DNA from: a virus
Length of the DNA: 42,773 nt
Virus record (IMG/VR): IMGVR_UViG_3300011013_000028
Span: 1 to 42,773 of that record
Strand: one strand, 5' to 3'
Shown: in pieces, positions 1 to 9,709 of the stretch
Layout: each line of letters opens with the position of its first letter
How positions within the stretch are numbered: position 1 is the stretch's first letter
Translations under genes and position numbers: made by a program
The notes under the pieces: model-generated
Databases searched by the model: none
Seen by the model: only the letters and a program-made list of their open reading frames with translations
What the model was told of the DNA's origin: nothing

Positions 1-3000
1 TCTATAATAACATACTCAGTATTAACTGTATCACCTTCTTCAGTTTGACTGTTATCTAGAAGTCTAATATAGTTAATTTTTTGAGTAGCCATAGCATGGA
101 AGAATGATGATCTAAATTCTAGATCTCCTTCTAACCTAGCTACAATCTCCCTGTAATAAGGTTTGAATTTAGCTTGTTCATTTAAAGTAGCAATCATTGC
201 AGGCACACTGTAATGCTCTGTAAGTGAGTACTTTAAACCATTAAAGACTGCATCAAAATCCATTCTAGTAGGGAATCCTAAATCATCTTCATTGGCTACT
301 AATTCACCTTTATCATTTTCAACGTAGTCTTGGAAGCTAGATAACACCTTTTTAACTTTTGTTGTGGCAGTGTCTTTGGTAGACATGGAAGCTCTAGACA
401 TTTGCCAAGCTTCATAGGTGTTACCTTCTTCCATCATAAAGTTAAGAGTTTCCTCCATAGAATCAACAGATTCTACAGCTTCTCCCCTGACTCTTACTTT
501 AATTCCGTACTTCCTTAATCCATTAATAGCTTCTCCCATTAAAGGGCCAAACTTTGAAGGTTCTCCTTCTGCATCTACTTCCTCTATAAGACCTTCTAAA
601 GCATATTTAAGTTGTTCTACTTTATACTTTAAATCATTATCATTAGGGTTTGCATCCAACTCTTCTTTTAAAGGTTGGTAATACTCATAATAAACAGTTA
701 TATAAGCATCTTTATACATCTCAGGAAGTGATACATTCTTAAGAATTTCATTTATAGTTAAATCCTCATTATCAAGTTGTAGATCATTTAACTCCTCTAT
801 AACAAAGTGGTTAAACATATCTATTCTTGCAGCTTTCTGCATAGGATTCATACCAGGAATTCTCCATCTTACAACATCCTTAATGCTTTTAACTCCATCA
901 AGTTTATTTAACTTTCTATTTTTAAAGTTACCATCATTGATAGCTTTAAATAATCTGTCTATAGTGTAAGACTCTTTCCCTAAGATTCTATCTATAAGGT
1001 TTTTAAGTCTCCCAAAGAACCTATTGATCTTACCTTTAAGAGAATTATCAAATACATTAGTTTGAACATATTCCATAAAACCATCAGCCATCCACTCTTC
1101 AAGATCTACATCATCCTGTAGTCCTGTTTTAGTTTGAGCTTCTACTAATAAAGCATGTCTTTGTGCATCATTAAGGTATAACCAAAACACAGCGTGGAAA
1201 GCTTCATGTTGAGTTGTACCTTCAGCTGCGTTATCAGCTATATGAATAGCAGCATTTTTAAATACACCCCAAGCTATATCACCTCCATTATCAGAAATGT
1301 TTTGAATAGACTCAGCTACATGAACTGGAACTTTCTTAATAGTTCTTTTAGCCCATCTAAGCTCTTCCTCTCTATTCCACATCTTGTAAGAGCCCTTCTT
1401 AGCCATTCTAAAGCGCTTCTTTCCTTTTCCTAACTTAGGAGCCTTCTTAACTCTTTTACCTTTCTTAGAAGGCTTTAATTGATCTAATGGGTTTTTAGAT
1501 TTTTGAGTATCTACTGCAGGATCATCAAAAGGTAAATCACCTTCCACCTCAAGAAGTTCTGCTTCATTTCTTTCTACACCAAACCTGTCATTAACATTTG
1601 GTATTTTAACAGTCTTAACATCTTGATCAGTAGTTGTAGGCGCACCAAAATTAACAGGTTGAATATCAAACATTGCTGAATGTGTGTGGTTACCAGCATT
1701 CATGGTAGTTCTAACCTTATCACCATCTACCTGCTCATTATAATTTTCTCTATTAATTTTCTTTAAAGATACTTGAGCTCTTCTATCCCTAATAAGATCT
1801 AACACTTGTTCTGTGTTCATAGGATCTGACCAAGTATTATCACGCTGTTTAATCTTAAACTGCTGGTTATTAATACCTGTAGCATGAACATCTAGATATA
1901 CTATCTCATTAATCTTTTCTTGGAAAGGTATCCAATCTTTTTTGTTCTTAGAGTTAATATGTATATCAGATAATAACCCTGAAACTTCATCAAGTTCTGC
2001 AGGAGTTATTTTTCTTGTCTTAAGTCTGTTAGCAGTAAACTCATTATTAGCGCCTTTAACTATTGCGTATACAGCACCAGGAACTACTCCATTATAAGCA
2101 GGGAGTTTAATTGTAGTATTAGGAACTTCAATAACAACAGCATCGCCATAAGTTCTACCTACACCAAATATTAATTCCTCATCAGAACTAAGTACTTCAG
2201 AGACTGGCATAGCCTCTTCAAAAGAATCAATAGCTGTACTAAGAGCTATCCTACCTGTTCCTTTATATTTAACTTTTGAACTAAGTGATGAAGTGAAAGT
2301 TTCAGGAGCATTAGAAGTTACTCTATAGATATCTCCTTTTTTTGTAATATGTCCTGCATCTATTAGTTCTTTAATTATAAAGTTTCTAATATCAAGTACT
2401 TGTTTATTCTTAGCTTTATTATCTTTATTTACTAAAGAATCTTCACTAACATTCGCAGCAAGTCCTGCTGCATTAAATTCAACTCCATTATCTTTACTTG
2501 TAAGAGTTACATGGAAATTAGAATTAAAAGCTTTTTGATTCTCTATTGATTTGTGATATTTATCCTTACCACCAAATACTTTTTGAAGGTCTACCTTAAA
2601 ATTTATTTCAGAACCTTCTTGTAAAGTACTAGGGGAATTAACCTTATCCCAGTTTACATCAAAGAAGTTTTCTTCAGGTCTAGAAGTGTCTGCTATCCAT
2701 ACCTCTTTACCACTTGGTAGCGTATGCTTATCCATATGGTATTGTCTGGTAGCCCCTCTTAAAGGATTCTCCCAATAGCCTTCAGTATGTTCTTGATTAG
2801 TTAAAGGAGTATCAGCACCTTCTTCATCATTAGGGGTTTGAGGATCTTCATTATCTTTATGTTCATTCTCTAAAGTATCATCAACCTCTTTAGATACAGT
2901 AGCAAAGTAATCTTCTACTCCTTCTATTAAGTCTGTAAGATCCATATTGTAAGCCTTCTCTAAAGTAGTAATAAGTCCTTCTAGATCTAAACTATCAGAA

Positions 3001-5909
3001 ATATAAGGCATACCTGCTTTCATTGCTATATCAGCAAGGTCTTTAATCTCTTCACTAAATAACTCTGGCTTACCCTCATATCTTTTCTCTAAGACATTTC
3101 TAGTATCAGTCCTAAGAGTATCAGGACTAATAGGTGGAGTTGATATTCTACTTCTTTTAGCTTTTCCAGAAATCTTTTTGTTTACCTCATCACCAAAGAC
3201 TTCTCCTGCTTCATGTGCTTTTTCTCTAGCTCTGTCAATTTCTTCAGGAGTCTCTGCATTTTCTAAAGCGTGATCAGCAACAGCTTCTTGTCCTTCAATG
3301 AACTGATTAGCTAACTGCTCTTTGATCTTACCATCTAATTTAGCAAACTCTTGAGCGCCTTCTGGTGTACCTAAATATTTAAAGAAGTTAGAGAAAGTCT
3401 CTCTTCTGTTTTTAATCTTAACAAGATCATTAAGAATACCTTCTACCTCATTAAAGTAAATAGCTGCATCACTTGGGTTAGTTCTACTCCAGTTGTTTAC
3501 AGCTTCTTGAGCAGACTTTTGAAATTCAGTGTTATCAATGTATACGTTTTCATTGAACTTTTTAGAAGTAATTTCCTCTCTTACCTGAACATCCCCTACT
3601 AATTTCCTAAGTTCATTGTGATCAATAGCTGGTCCTGCCTCTATAAGAGATTCTAATGCACCTTTATCAATCTTTAATTTCTTAACTAACTTATTGAATT
3701 CTGCATTCTGTTCTTTAGTTAGTTCTTTCTTACCTTGTTTACTTTTAGCAAGTTTACTTAATCTTTCTACAGAGTTGTAGTAATAAGCTACTTTAGTAAT
3801 TTCATCAATAGTACCAGCCTCAATACCTGTAAGATCAGTAAGTCTATCTGTTAACTCACCTTCTCTACGATCTAAGTTATGGATAGTAGAAGCAGCGTGT
3901 ATCAAAGGATCTTTAACTGCCTCAGCAATTTTCCTATCAGCTATAGTACTGTCTGTAAGATCAGATACTACTTCTGCATACTCTTTAATAACCCTGGCCT
4001 TTTCAATGGCTTTGTCTATAATCTTATTTTTATTCTCTTCTGTAAACTCTGTAGCTTCACCTAAACTAAAGTCTTTAGAGAACTGTTCAAAGCTTACTGC
4101 CTTCATAGCATTAAGATCCTGTTCAACAGTATCATATAGATCAGCTTTAACTCTACTATTTACATAAGAGAAGAATTGATCATGCTCTAAGTTTTTAAAG
4201 CTAAAGATATCTCCAGATTCAATAGCTGCATCAATATCTTCTTGTAGGGTAATACCATTAACTAAGTTTTCAAAAGCAGCTTTAACACCTTGTTGTGCAT
4301 TAGGTTGTTTATTAAGATATTCAGCCATAGTAGCTACATTATCCTTATGTCTTTTGAAATCTCTTCTAGCTTCAAATAAACCACCAGTCATAGCAACTGC
4401 TCTCTTACTTCCTGCTAGTCTACCTGCTGTAGGCACACCTAACATACCTAGTAAGAAACCTAAGCCCATAGAAGTAGAAGCTTCATTATAGTCACCAAAG
4501 AACTCTTCAGTTCCTCTACCAAAGGATTCAAATAAGCTTACACCATTCTTAGCACTATTATAATCATGCTTTCTTTTGTAGTAATCTAAAGAGGTATGGT
4601 TTAATATACCTTGACTAGTTTCCTCTGCAGCTTCAATAACACCTCTACCTGAACCTTTTAAAAGAATCTTAGTACCAGTTACTAAACCTTTTTGGTTAGC
4701 TAACTTGCTAGTGTATTTACCTTTTGCACCTTTTTCTAATAATTTCTTGTATGCAGTAGCCTGTCCTTTATAACCCTTAAGGAAGATCTTAGGGAATTGC
4801 GCAAGGTTACCTAAACTCAAAATAGCCATGTTACCACCATAGGATAACCACTTAGCTTTATTAGCACTTTCTTCAATAGCTTTTAATGCTTGTCCTGTAG
4901 GAGGTGCACCATGCTCTTTAACATACTCCTCAGTAAGGAGTGTCTTCATTTCTTCTTGTGTCTGTCTAGACTCAACAGCTGCTTCATAGTTAGAAGAGAT
5001 TAATAGACTTCTAGCAGTTCCTGCTGCAGCTTTCCATTGATCCATCTTCTTAGCAGTACTAGCACTCTTCTGTAAAGTACTTAATATCTGAGCACCTTCA
5101 GCACTCTTATCAAGACCTCTAATAGATTTAATAATCTTAGAAGCTCCTGATAGTCTTTGCCATATACTACTACCTTGTCTAGCTAGTCTGGCAGTACCAG
5201 CAGCTTGAGTAGCTGTACCACCACCAAAAGTAGCAGCACTAATACCTGACATAATAGCTTCTTGTAATACAGCAGATGAGGCAAAAGAAACAGCATCAGC
5301 TACTTCATCCCCTATGAATTTACCAGGGTGGTAAGCAAGTTTACCAAAGAATCCTTTATCGTAATATTCATCTTCATTTGTATATATAGGAAGTGATTCA
5401 TCTAACCATGTATCAATACCTTCAGAGAAATCAAAGATAGCATTCTCCTGTAAAGCATTAGCATCCCAAGTAACAAGACCTTTAATCATACCCCATACAG
5501 TACCAGCTAAACCTAAGACAGCTCTATTGACAGTCTTACCTAATAATTTTCCTGTACCATTAATAGCTTCTTCATAAGTCTGCTCAGCATCAAGTTGTTC
5601 CATTCTAGCAACTCTAGCTTTCTGGAATCTTTCAGTAGATAGATCCATAAGTTTACCAAAGTCAGCATCTCTCCTAAGTTCTTCAGGATGTAATAACTTT
5701 GCATAATGAGGATCTGATTCAGCAGAAATTGCCTTAGATACATCTACAGGTTTAAGTAATTCTGTTACATCAAGATTAGTTACAGTACCAGAAGTCTGAG
5801 TTCTAGGTGCTGCAAGAGATTGTTTAAATCTCTCATTGATCCACTTTACATCATTAGACGGTTCACCATCCTCAGGTAAGTTTGTGGTTGGATTTAATTC
5901 TTCAGCCAT
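1..5909 (-). CDS. Giant cargo/ejection protein with zincin metalloprotease motif, 3' end outside window (partial)
   Basis: The frame is open from the ATG at 5909 to the left edge: at least 1969 codons with no stop. Glycine/alanine-rich hydrophobic stretches lie near residues 205-235, 360-372 and 478-493, as expected of a protein carried in the virion and ejected. HEAFH at residues 1568-1572, followed by EE at 1604-1605, fits a zincin (HExxH...E) metalloprotease of the phage polyvalent-protein type. The long middle is charged and helical. In crAss-like phages such giant proteins accompany or contain the virion RNA polymerase; no polymerase DxDxD-type catalytic motif is seen here, so that part, if present, lies beyond the edge. 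The start is 8 nt after the stop of the upstream cargo gene, with an A/T-rich leader. Role in the virion is inferred from family and position. Confidence 0.85.
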   Translation of the reverse strand, partial: MAEELNPTTNLPEDGEPSNDVKWINERFKQSLAAPRTQTSGTVTNLDVTELLKPVDVSKAISAESDPHYAKLLHPEELRRDADFGKLMDLSTERFQKARVARMEQLDAEQTYEEAINGTGKLLGKTVNRAVLGLAGTVWGMIKGLVTWDANALQENAIFDFSEGIDTWLDESLPIYTNEDEYYDKGFFGKLAYHPGKFIGDEVADAVSFASSAVLQEAIMSGISAATFGGGTATQAAGTARLARQGSSIWQRLSGASKIIKSIRGLDKSAEGAQILSTLQKSASTAKKMDQWKAAAGTARSLLISSNYEAAVESRQTQEEMKTLLTEEYVKEHGAPPTGQALKAIEESANKAKWLSYGGNMAILSLGNLAQFPKIFLKGYKGQATAYKKLLEKGAKGKYTSKLANQKGLVTGTKILLKGSGRGVIEAAEETSQGILNHTSLDYYKRKHDYNSAKNGVSLFESFGRGTEEFFGDYNEASTSMGLGFLLGMLGVPTAGRLAGSKRAVAMTGGLFEARRDFKRHKDNVATMAEYLNKQPNAQQGVKAAFENLVNGITLQEDIDAAIESGDIFSFKNLEHDQFFSYVNSRVKADLYDTVEQDLNAMKAVSFEQFSKDFSLGEATEFTEENKNKIIDKAIEKARVIKEYAEVVSDLTDSTIADRKIAEAVKDPLIHAASTIHNLDRREGELTDRLTDLTGIEAGTIDEITKVAYYYNSVERLSKLAKSKQGKKELTKEQNAEFNKLVKKLKIDKGALESLIEAGPAIDHNELRKLVGDVQVREEITSKKFNENVYIDNTEFQKSAQEAVNNWSRTNPSDAAIYFNEVEGILNDLVKIKNRRETFSNFFKYLGTPEGAQEFAKLDGKIKEQLANQFIEGQEAVADHALENAETPEEIDRAREKAHEAGEVFGDEVNKKISGKAKRSRISTPPISPDTLRTDTRNVLEKRYEGKPELFSEEIKDLADIAMKAGMPYISDSLDLEGLITTLEKAYNMDLTDLIEGVEDYFATVSKEVDDTLENEHKDNEDPQTPNDEEGADTPLTNQEHTEGYWENPLRGATRQYHMDKHTLPSGKEVWIADTSRPEENFFDVNWDKVNSPSTLQEGSEINFKVDLQKVFGGKDKYHKSIENQKAFNSNFHVTLTSKDNGVEFNAAGLAANVSEDSLVNKDNKAKNKQVLDIRNFIIKELIDAGHITKKGDIYRVTSNAPETFTSSLSSKVKYKGTGRIALSTAIDSFEEAMPVSEVLSSDEELIFGVGRTYGDAVVIEVPNTTIKLPAYNGVVPGAVYAIVKGANNEFTANRLKTRKITPAELDEVSGLLSDIHINSKNKKDWIPFQEKINEIVYLDVHATGINNQQFKIKQRDNTWSDPMNTEQVLDLIRDRRAQVSLKKINRENYNEQVDGDKVRTTMNAGNHTHSAMFDIQPVNFGAPTTTDQDVKTVKIPNVNDRFGVERNEAELLEVEGDLPFDDPAVDTQKSKNPLDQLKPSKKGKRVKKAPKLGKGKKRFRMAKKGSYKMWNREEELRWAKRTIKKVPVHVAESIQNISDNGGDIAWGVFKNAAIHIADNAAEGTTQHEAFHAVFWLYLNDAQRHALLVEAQTKTGLQDDVDLEEWMADGFMEYVQTNVFDNSLKGKINRFFGRLKNLIDRILGKESYTIDRLFKAINDGNFKNRKLNKLDGVKSIKDVVRWRIPGMNPMQKAARIDMFNHFVIEELNDLQLDNEDLTINEILKNVSLPEMYKDAYITVYYEYYQPLKEELDANPNDNDLKYKVEQLKYALEGLIEEVDAEGEPSKFGPLMGEAINGLRKYGIKVRVRGEAVESVDSMEETLNFMMEEGNTYEAWQMSRASMSTKDTATTKVKKVLSSFQDYVENDKGELVANEDDLGFPTRMDFDAVFNGLKYSLTEHYSVPAMIATLNEQAKFKPYYREIVARLEGDLEFRSSFFHAMATQKINYIRLLDNSQTEEGDTVNTEYVII

Positions 5910-5917
5910 AAAATTTC

Positions 5918-8185
5918 TTATTGTATTCCAAAGTTAGCTTTAATAAGCAATGCTTGATTAGCTAATGTAGTTTGAGGTATTTCTTGTATTTGCTCTCCTT
6001 TTGTAGGATACTCTGCTGTTTCTTTATCTAGCGACATCCATAGATGTACAGTATCTTTATGTCTACCTTTTCCTGTGTGTAAGTAAACTCCTTGTCCTTC
6101 AGGCGTAAGCCCTACTAAATCAGGCTGCATTGCATTGATTACTTGATCTCTTTTATAAGCAGAATGTTCTGATAAATCTTCTTCTGCTGTTTTATATTTA
6201 TTATAATAGTCAGGATATAATTGTTGTAAATATACTGAAGTAGCTTCTGCATCTTGAGTGGTTGATGAGATTTTACCCATAATACTCTGAGTAATAGCTT
6301 TATGTGATTGAGTATTTGCTTTAGGAGTAATCATAAGTTTATCACCTGTTACAGTTTTAAATACCAACGATTGATCCTCATCATTTAATATACCATCAAG
6401 TTCAAAACCTTTCTTCCAAATCTCTTTACCAGCTATACTACGTCTAGCATCTGCTTCTGCATATATCTTAAGAATCTCTTGTTCAGTAGCCCCTGCTTCT
6501 TTAGCATCATCAATTCTTTTCTGAATATTCTCAGGCTTAGCATACTGTAACACATCTATAGCTTCTCCTAAGTCAGCATAAGGCACTTCTTTATAGTCTC
6601 CTGTACTAGGATCATAAAGTCTTACGTTATACTCTTGAGGGTTATCTAACACATTCTCAGTAAGTCCACTGATTTCATCAGTAGCAATCTCAGATCTATC
6701 ACTATCTGTAAAGTGGAATACAGTATAGTCTTTACCTGTTGCAGCTCTTTCTGTAAGCTTGCCTTTTAATTGATCTTTAATTCTATAATCAAAATCTACC
6801 CAATCAGTAGAGGATATTTTATAAACAGTCTCATAGCCTCTAGCCTCAGCTTCTTCTGGTGTAATTTCATCAATATCAATAAAGTTTCCAGTAGCCTTAT
6901 CTTTATAACCTTGAGGATAATCTTTATCTTTATACAACATTTTATTATTATCTATACTAATAATATCATCAGCAACTTCAATGCCATAAGTGTTTGAATC
7001 TCCTAATACTTCTTGTATAGTTGAAGCTATAATATCTTTCTGTCTTAACTGAGTGTCTTCTGCAGTTTGTAACTCTCTTTGATTACTGTTATACTCCCCT
7101 TCAAGCTCCCCAACACGAGTTAAATTTTCAGGAGAAATAGTACCATCTGGATTCTTTAAAGAAGCTATTTGAGTTTGTAACTCTTCTCCTTTAGTTTTTA
7201 AATCTTCTATAGCGTTATACCTATCATTAAAATCATTAAGATAAGTATCAACAGTGTCACCAGTACTTACAAGTCTAGTTGTAGAGGTTGGATGTATAAT
7301 TCTTTTCTTATCAGCTTCTTTTTTAAGCTTGTCTTTATACTGCCATGTAGAATCAGTTTTAGTACTAGCATCTCTAGATTCCTCTTGATAACTATACTTT
7401 TCTGTAGCCCCACCAATAGCAGCTATTAAATCATTAACACTTGTATAACCAAGTCTTTCTCCTTGCTCTAAGTAGTTCTGTAATTCACCACTACCTTGTG
7501 CATATTGAGATAAAATACTTTGTACTCTTTCAGGACCTACTACTTCTAAAGCATGATTGAAGTCTCTAATATAACCATCACCTCCTACTTGAGAAGAGGC
7601 TGAAGCCATTACATCTGCTTTAATACCATCACCATACTTATTTGCAAAGTCTGTAAAATCTACATATTTAGCTAGGTCTTCTGTTTGGTATTGTGAATAC
7701 CTACCATCAGCACCTTCGCCAATACCTGTGTATTGAGAATCAAATACATTTAGAGCAGTGTCATATTGTTCTTGAGTAATCTCTCCTTTCTCTAATCTCT
7801 TTCTTTCGTTTTCCTTAAAGGTTTCTCTTGCTGCATAGTTAGACTGCATGGCTCCTATATCACCAAATTGTCCAAACCTCTTCTTAGTAGATCTTTGAAG
7901 TTTACTAAGCTCTGCCTTAGCTTTGCCTAAGTTAGTCCCATAGAGGTCAGCTATACTAGCCACACTCTCATCTAAAGAAGCTTGTGCTGCCTTAGCAGTT
8001 TCAAAGTCTTGTGGTAGGAACTTAAATTCCTTTTCCCCTAACTCTAATCTAGCTGCTTCTAGTTGGTCTAGTTGTTGTTGCTGTGCTGCTCCTGACATCA
8101 TTAATTCCTTATAAGGTAAAGGAACATATGTGTTCATTAAGGGCTGTTGAGCAGGTCTAGTATACCTTGTAATTCCGTTAGCCAT
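5918..8185 (-). CDS. crAss-like virion cargo (ejection) protein
   Basis: This 755-residue protein starts at ATG 8185, 1 nt after the stop of the preceding gene. An upstream GTG/TTG-type extension overlapping that gene is not needed. The N-terminus has the proline-rich PLPYKELMM segment followed by a glutamine-rich helix (QQQQLDQLEAAR), a layout I associate with cargo proteins next to the muzzle in crAss-like phages. The rest is charged, helical and rich in D, E, K, Q and T, with coiled-coil stretches around the LKTKGEELQTQIASL segment. There is no signal peptide or membrane segment. It is the third of four consecutive cargo genes and probably sits inside the tail or capsid before ejection. 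Its precise activity is unknown. Confidence 0.75.
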   Translation of the reverse strand: MANGITRYTRPAQQPLMNTYVPLPYKELMMSGAAQQQQLDQLEAARLELGEKEFKFLPQDFETAKAAQASLDESVASIADLYGTNLGKAKAELSKLQRSTKKRFGQFGDIGAMQSNYAARETFKENERKRLEKGEITQEQYDTALNVFDSQYTGIGEGADGRYSQYQTEDLAKYVDFTDFANKYGDGIKADVMASASSQVGGDGYIRDFNHALEVVGPERVQSILSQYAQGSGELQNYLEQGERLGYTSVNDLIAAIGGATEKYSYQEESRDASTKTDSTWQYKDKLKKEADKKRIIHPTSTTRLVSTGDTVDTYLNDFNDRYNAIEDLKTKGEELQTQIASLKNPDGTISPENLTRVGELEGEYNSNQRELQTAEDTQLRQKDIIASTIQEVLGDSNTYGIEVADDIISIDNNKMLYKDKDYPQGYKDKATGNFIDIDEITPEEAEARGYETVYKISSTDWVDFDYRIKDQLKGKLTERAATGKDYTVFHFTDSDRSEIATDEISGLTENVLDNPQEYNVRLYDPSTGDYKEVPYADLGEAIDVLQYAKPENIQKRIDDAKEAGATEQEILKIYAEADARRSIAGKEIWKKGFELDGILNDEDQSLVFKTVTGDKLMITPKANTQSHKAITQSIMGKISSTTQDAEATSVYLQQLYPDYYNKYKTAEEDLSEHSAYKRDQVINAMQPDLVGLTPEGQGVYLHTGKGRHKDTVHLWMSLDKETAEYPTKGEQIQEIPQTTLANQALLIKANFGIQ

Positions 8186-8186
8186 A

Positions 8187-9707
8187 TTATCCTGTATATT
8201 CGTCTTTATAATACATTTCACCTGTAGGTCTGCCTGAAGAAGAGTCTGTATAGTAACCATAACCACCATACATACCTTGTAGAGTCTTAGCTCTTATTTT
8301 ATCAGCTTCACTAAGGTTGCTCATATATCTATTCTGCTGTGCTAGCTGTGAAACTCCTGTAAGACCAGAGCTTAACATCTGCTGCTTAGCAGCTCTATTT
8401 CTATCATTGATATCTTGTATACTAAGATCAGTAGCAGCTCTTTGTTGACCAAAAGTACCATAAGCATTAGCTAACGCTCCTCTATACTGGTTTTCAATGT
8501 TCTGCTTTGTACCATAGGCTTGTGCATCTGCTGCCTGTTTTCTCCCTTGTGCAGCTCCTATATTGGCTAAGTAAGATCCTGCAGCTCCACCTGAAGCCCC
8601 AGCAATATTCCTACTCATTTGATTAAACCCTCTTCTATTAGCTTGTAACTGAGGATCAATATTATATTTCATGTTTGACATTAAGTCTAATGCCTTACCT
8701 TCATAAGGATTATAGAAATCCCTAGACTGTAACTCTTGTGGTTTTCTTAAACCTTGGAATATGTTATAAGCAGTAGGAGCTGCAGTAGCAGCACCATATA
8801 AAAAGTCACCAAACTTATTACCTCCACCTACAGTGTCATCTGTCGTAGTATTTGCATAAGGAGATGCAGTATACGAAGAGTAATCAGTTTCAGTTTTTGG
8901 AGTAACGTCATTAGGTGTTCCTGTTGGTTCTTGTCCTTGAAAGTTTAGTGTTTGTGAATCCATATTAGATACTAGTCTGCCTTGCTCATCTGCATAGGCT
9001 GTATCTCCTGCAACATTTCTAGTGTATTGGGTATCTACCCTAGGAGTCATTCCTCTATTCTCATAGAAGGCCTCTGGATTATATGCACCTACAACTTCTG
9101 GAGCTTGAAACCCTTGATTAGTTAAGTGTTGTTTATATACTTGTTCTCTTGCTGATTCAGGAAAGTTTGCTAAGTCAGGTCTGCTTTGTAAGAACTCTTC
9201 AAATGTAGGGGGTGTACCACCACCTTCTTGATAAGTATATCCACCATGCTCAAAGAAGTTAGTACCTCTTTTAGGTTTAACTGTTTGTCTTTTAGGAGTG
9301 AAAGTATTTCTCAACCTATCCCCTATAGTAAAGTAAGGGTGTAATGAAACAGTGCTATCTTCAGGGTTTAAATATTTTATGTCTGGATCAAGGTGATGAG
9401 ATTTACCTTGGAATTTCTTGTAGTCAACCATAGATGCTGGTGGTAATTGTCCACCATTTTGATATTCAAGATTACCTCCCATACCAAACTTCTCCATTAG
9501 CTTAGCTTGTTCTTTTTGAAAAGCTGCTTGTTTACCATCTTCTTGTGCTTGAAATAATTTATCTAGCTTAGACTGTAACCTAGGTAACATCTTCTCTGCA
9601 GTGGCTTTAGCAAATTTATCACCAGACTTCATGGCTTCCTCATGTTTGCCAATTGCTTTAGTTAGCTTGTCAGCTATATCTGCATATGTTTTTTTCTTAT
9701 TAGCCAT
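8187..9707 (-). CDS. crAss-like virion cargo protein with repeated GG motifs
   Basis: 506 residues, starting at an ATG preceded by ATAATT, 2 nt after the previous stop. The N-terminal ~60 residues form a basic helix. Residues 75-165 carry several short aromatic-x-x-GG elements (GMGGNL, YQNGG, FFEHGG, YQEGGG). The C-terminal half is rich in A, Q, N and G, with a helix-forming stretch (NRRGFNQMSRNIAGASGG onward) that resembles long ejected core proteins. The GG elements are shared with the next gene upstream (9710-11284), which suggests common processing or a common fold. Function beyond being a virion cargo protein is not known; the assignment rests on position between the muzzle and the giant zincin protein. 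Confidence 0.72.
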   Translation of the reverse strand: MANKKKTYADIADKLTKAIGKHEEAMKSGDKFAKATAEKMLPRLQSKLDKLFQAQEDGKQAAFQKEQAKLMEKFGMGGNLEYQNGGQLPPASMVDYKKFQGKSHHLDPDIKYLNPEDSTVSLHPYFTIGDRLRNTFTPKRQTVKPKRGTNFFEHGGYTYQEGGGTPPTFEEFLQSRPDLANFPESAREQVYKQHLTNQGFQAPEVVGAYNPEAFYENRGMTPRVDTQYTRNVAGDTAYADEQGRLVSNMDSQTLNFQGQEPTGTPNDVTPKTETDYSSYTASPYANTTTDDTVGGGNKFGDFLYGAATAAPTAYNIFQGLRKPQELQSRDFYNPYEGKALDLMSNMKYNIDPQLQANRRGFNQMSRNIAGASGGAAGSYLANIGAAQGRKQAADAQAYGTKQNIENQYRGALANAYGTFGQQRAATDLSIQDINDRNRAAKQQMLSSGLTGVSQLAQQNRYMSNLSEADKIRAKTLQGMYGGYGYYTDSSSGRPTGEMYYKDEYTG

Positions 9708-9709
9708 AA

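Noticed and set aside
418-681. Plus-strand open frames scattered across the left half, such as 418-681, 1194-1433, 12573-12806 and 30386-30784
   Set aside because: They are opposite-strand shadows of well-supported minus-strand genes; compositions are leucine/serine-rich and lack start context.
5540-5743. Minus-strand ORF of 67 codons inside the giant cargo gene
   Set aside because: It is an alternative frame of the continuous giant ORF, has no promoter or start context of its own and a low-complexity leucine-rich product.
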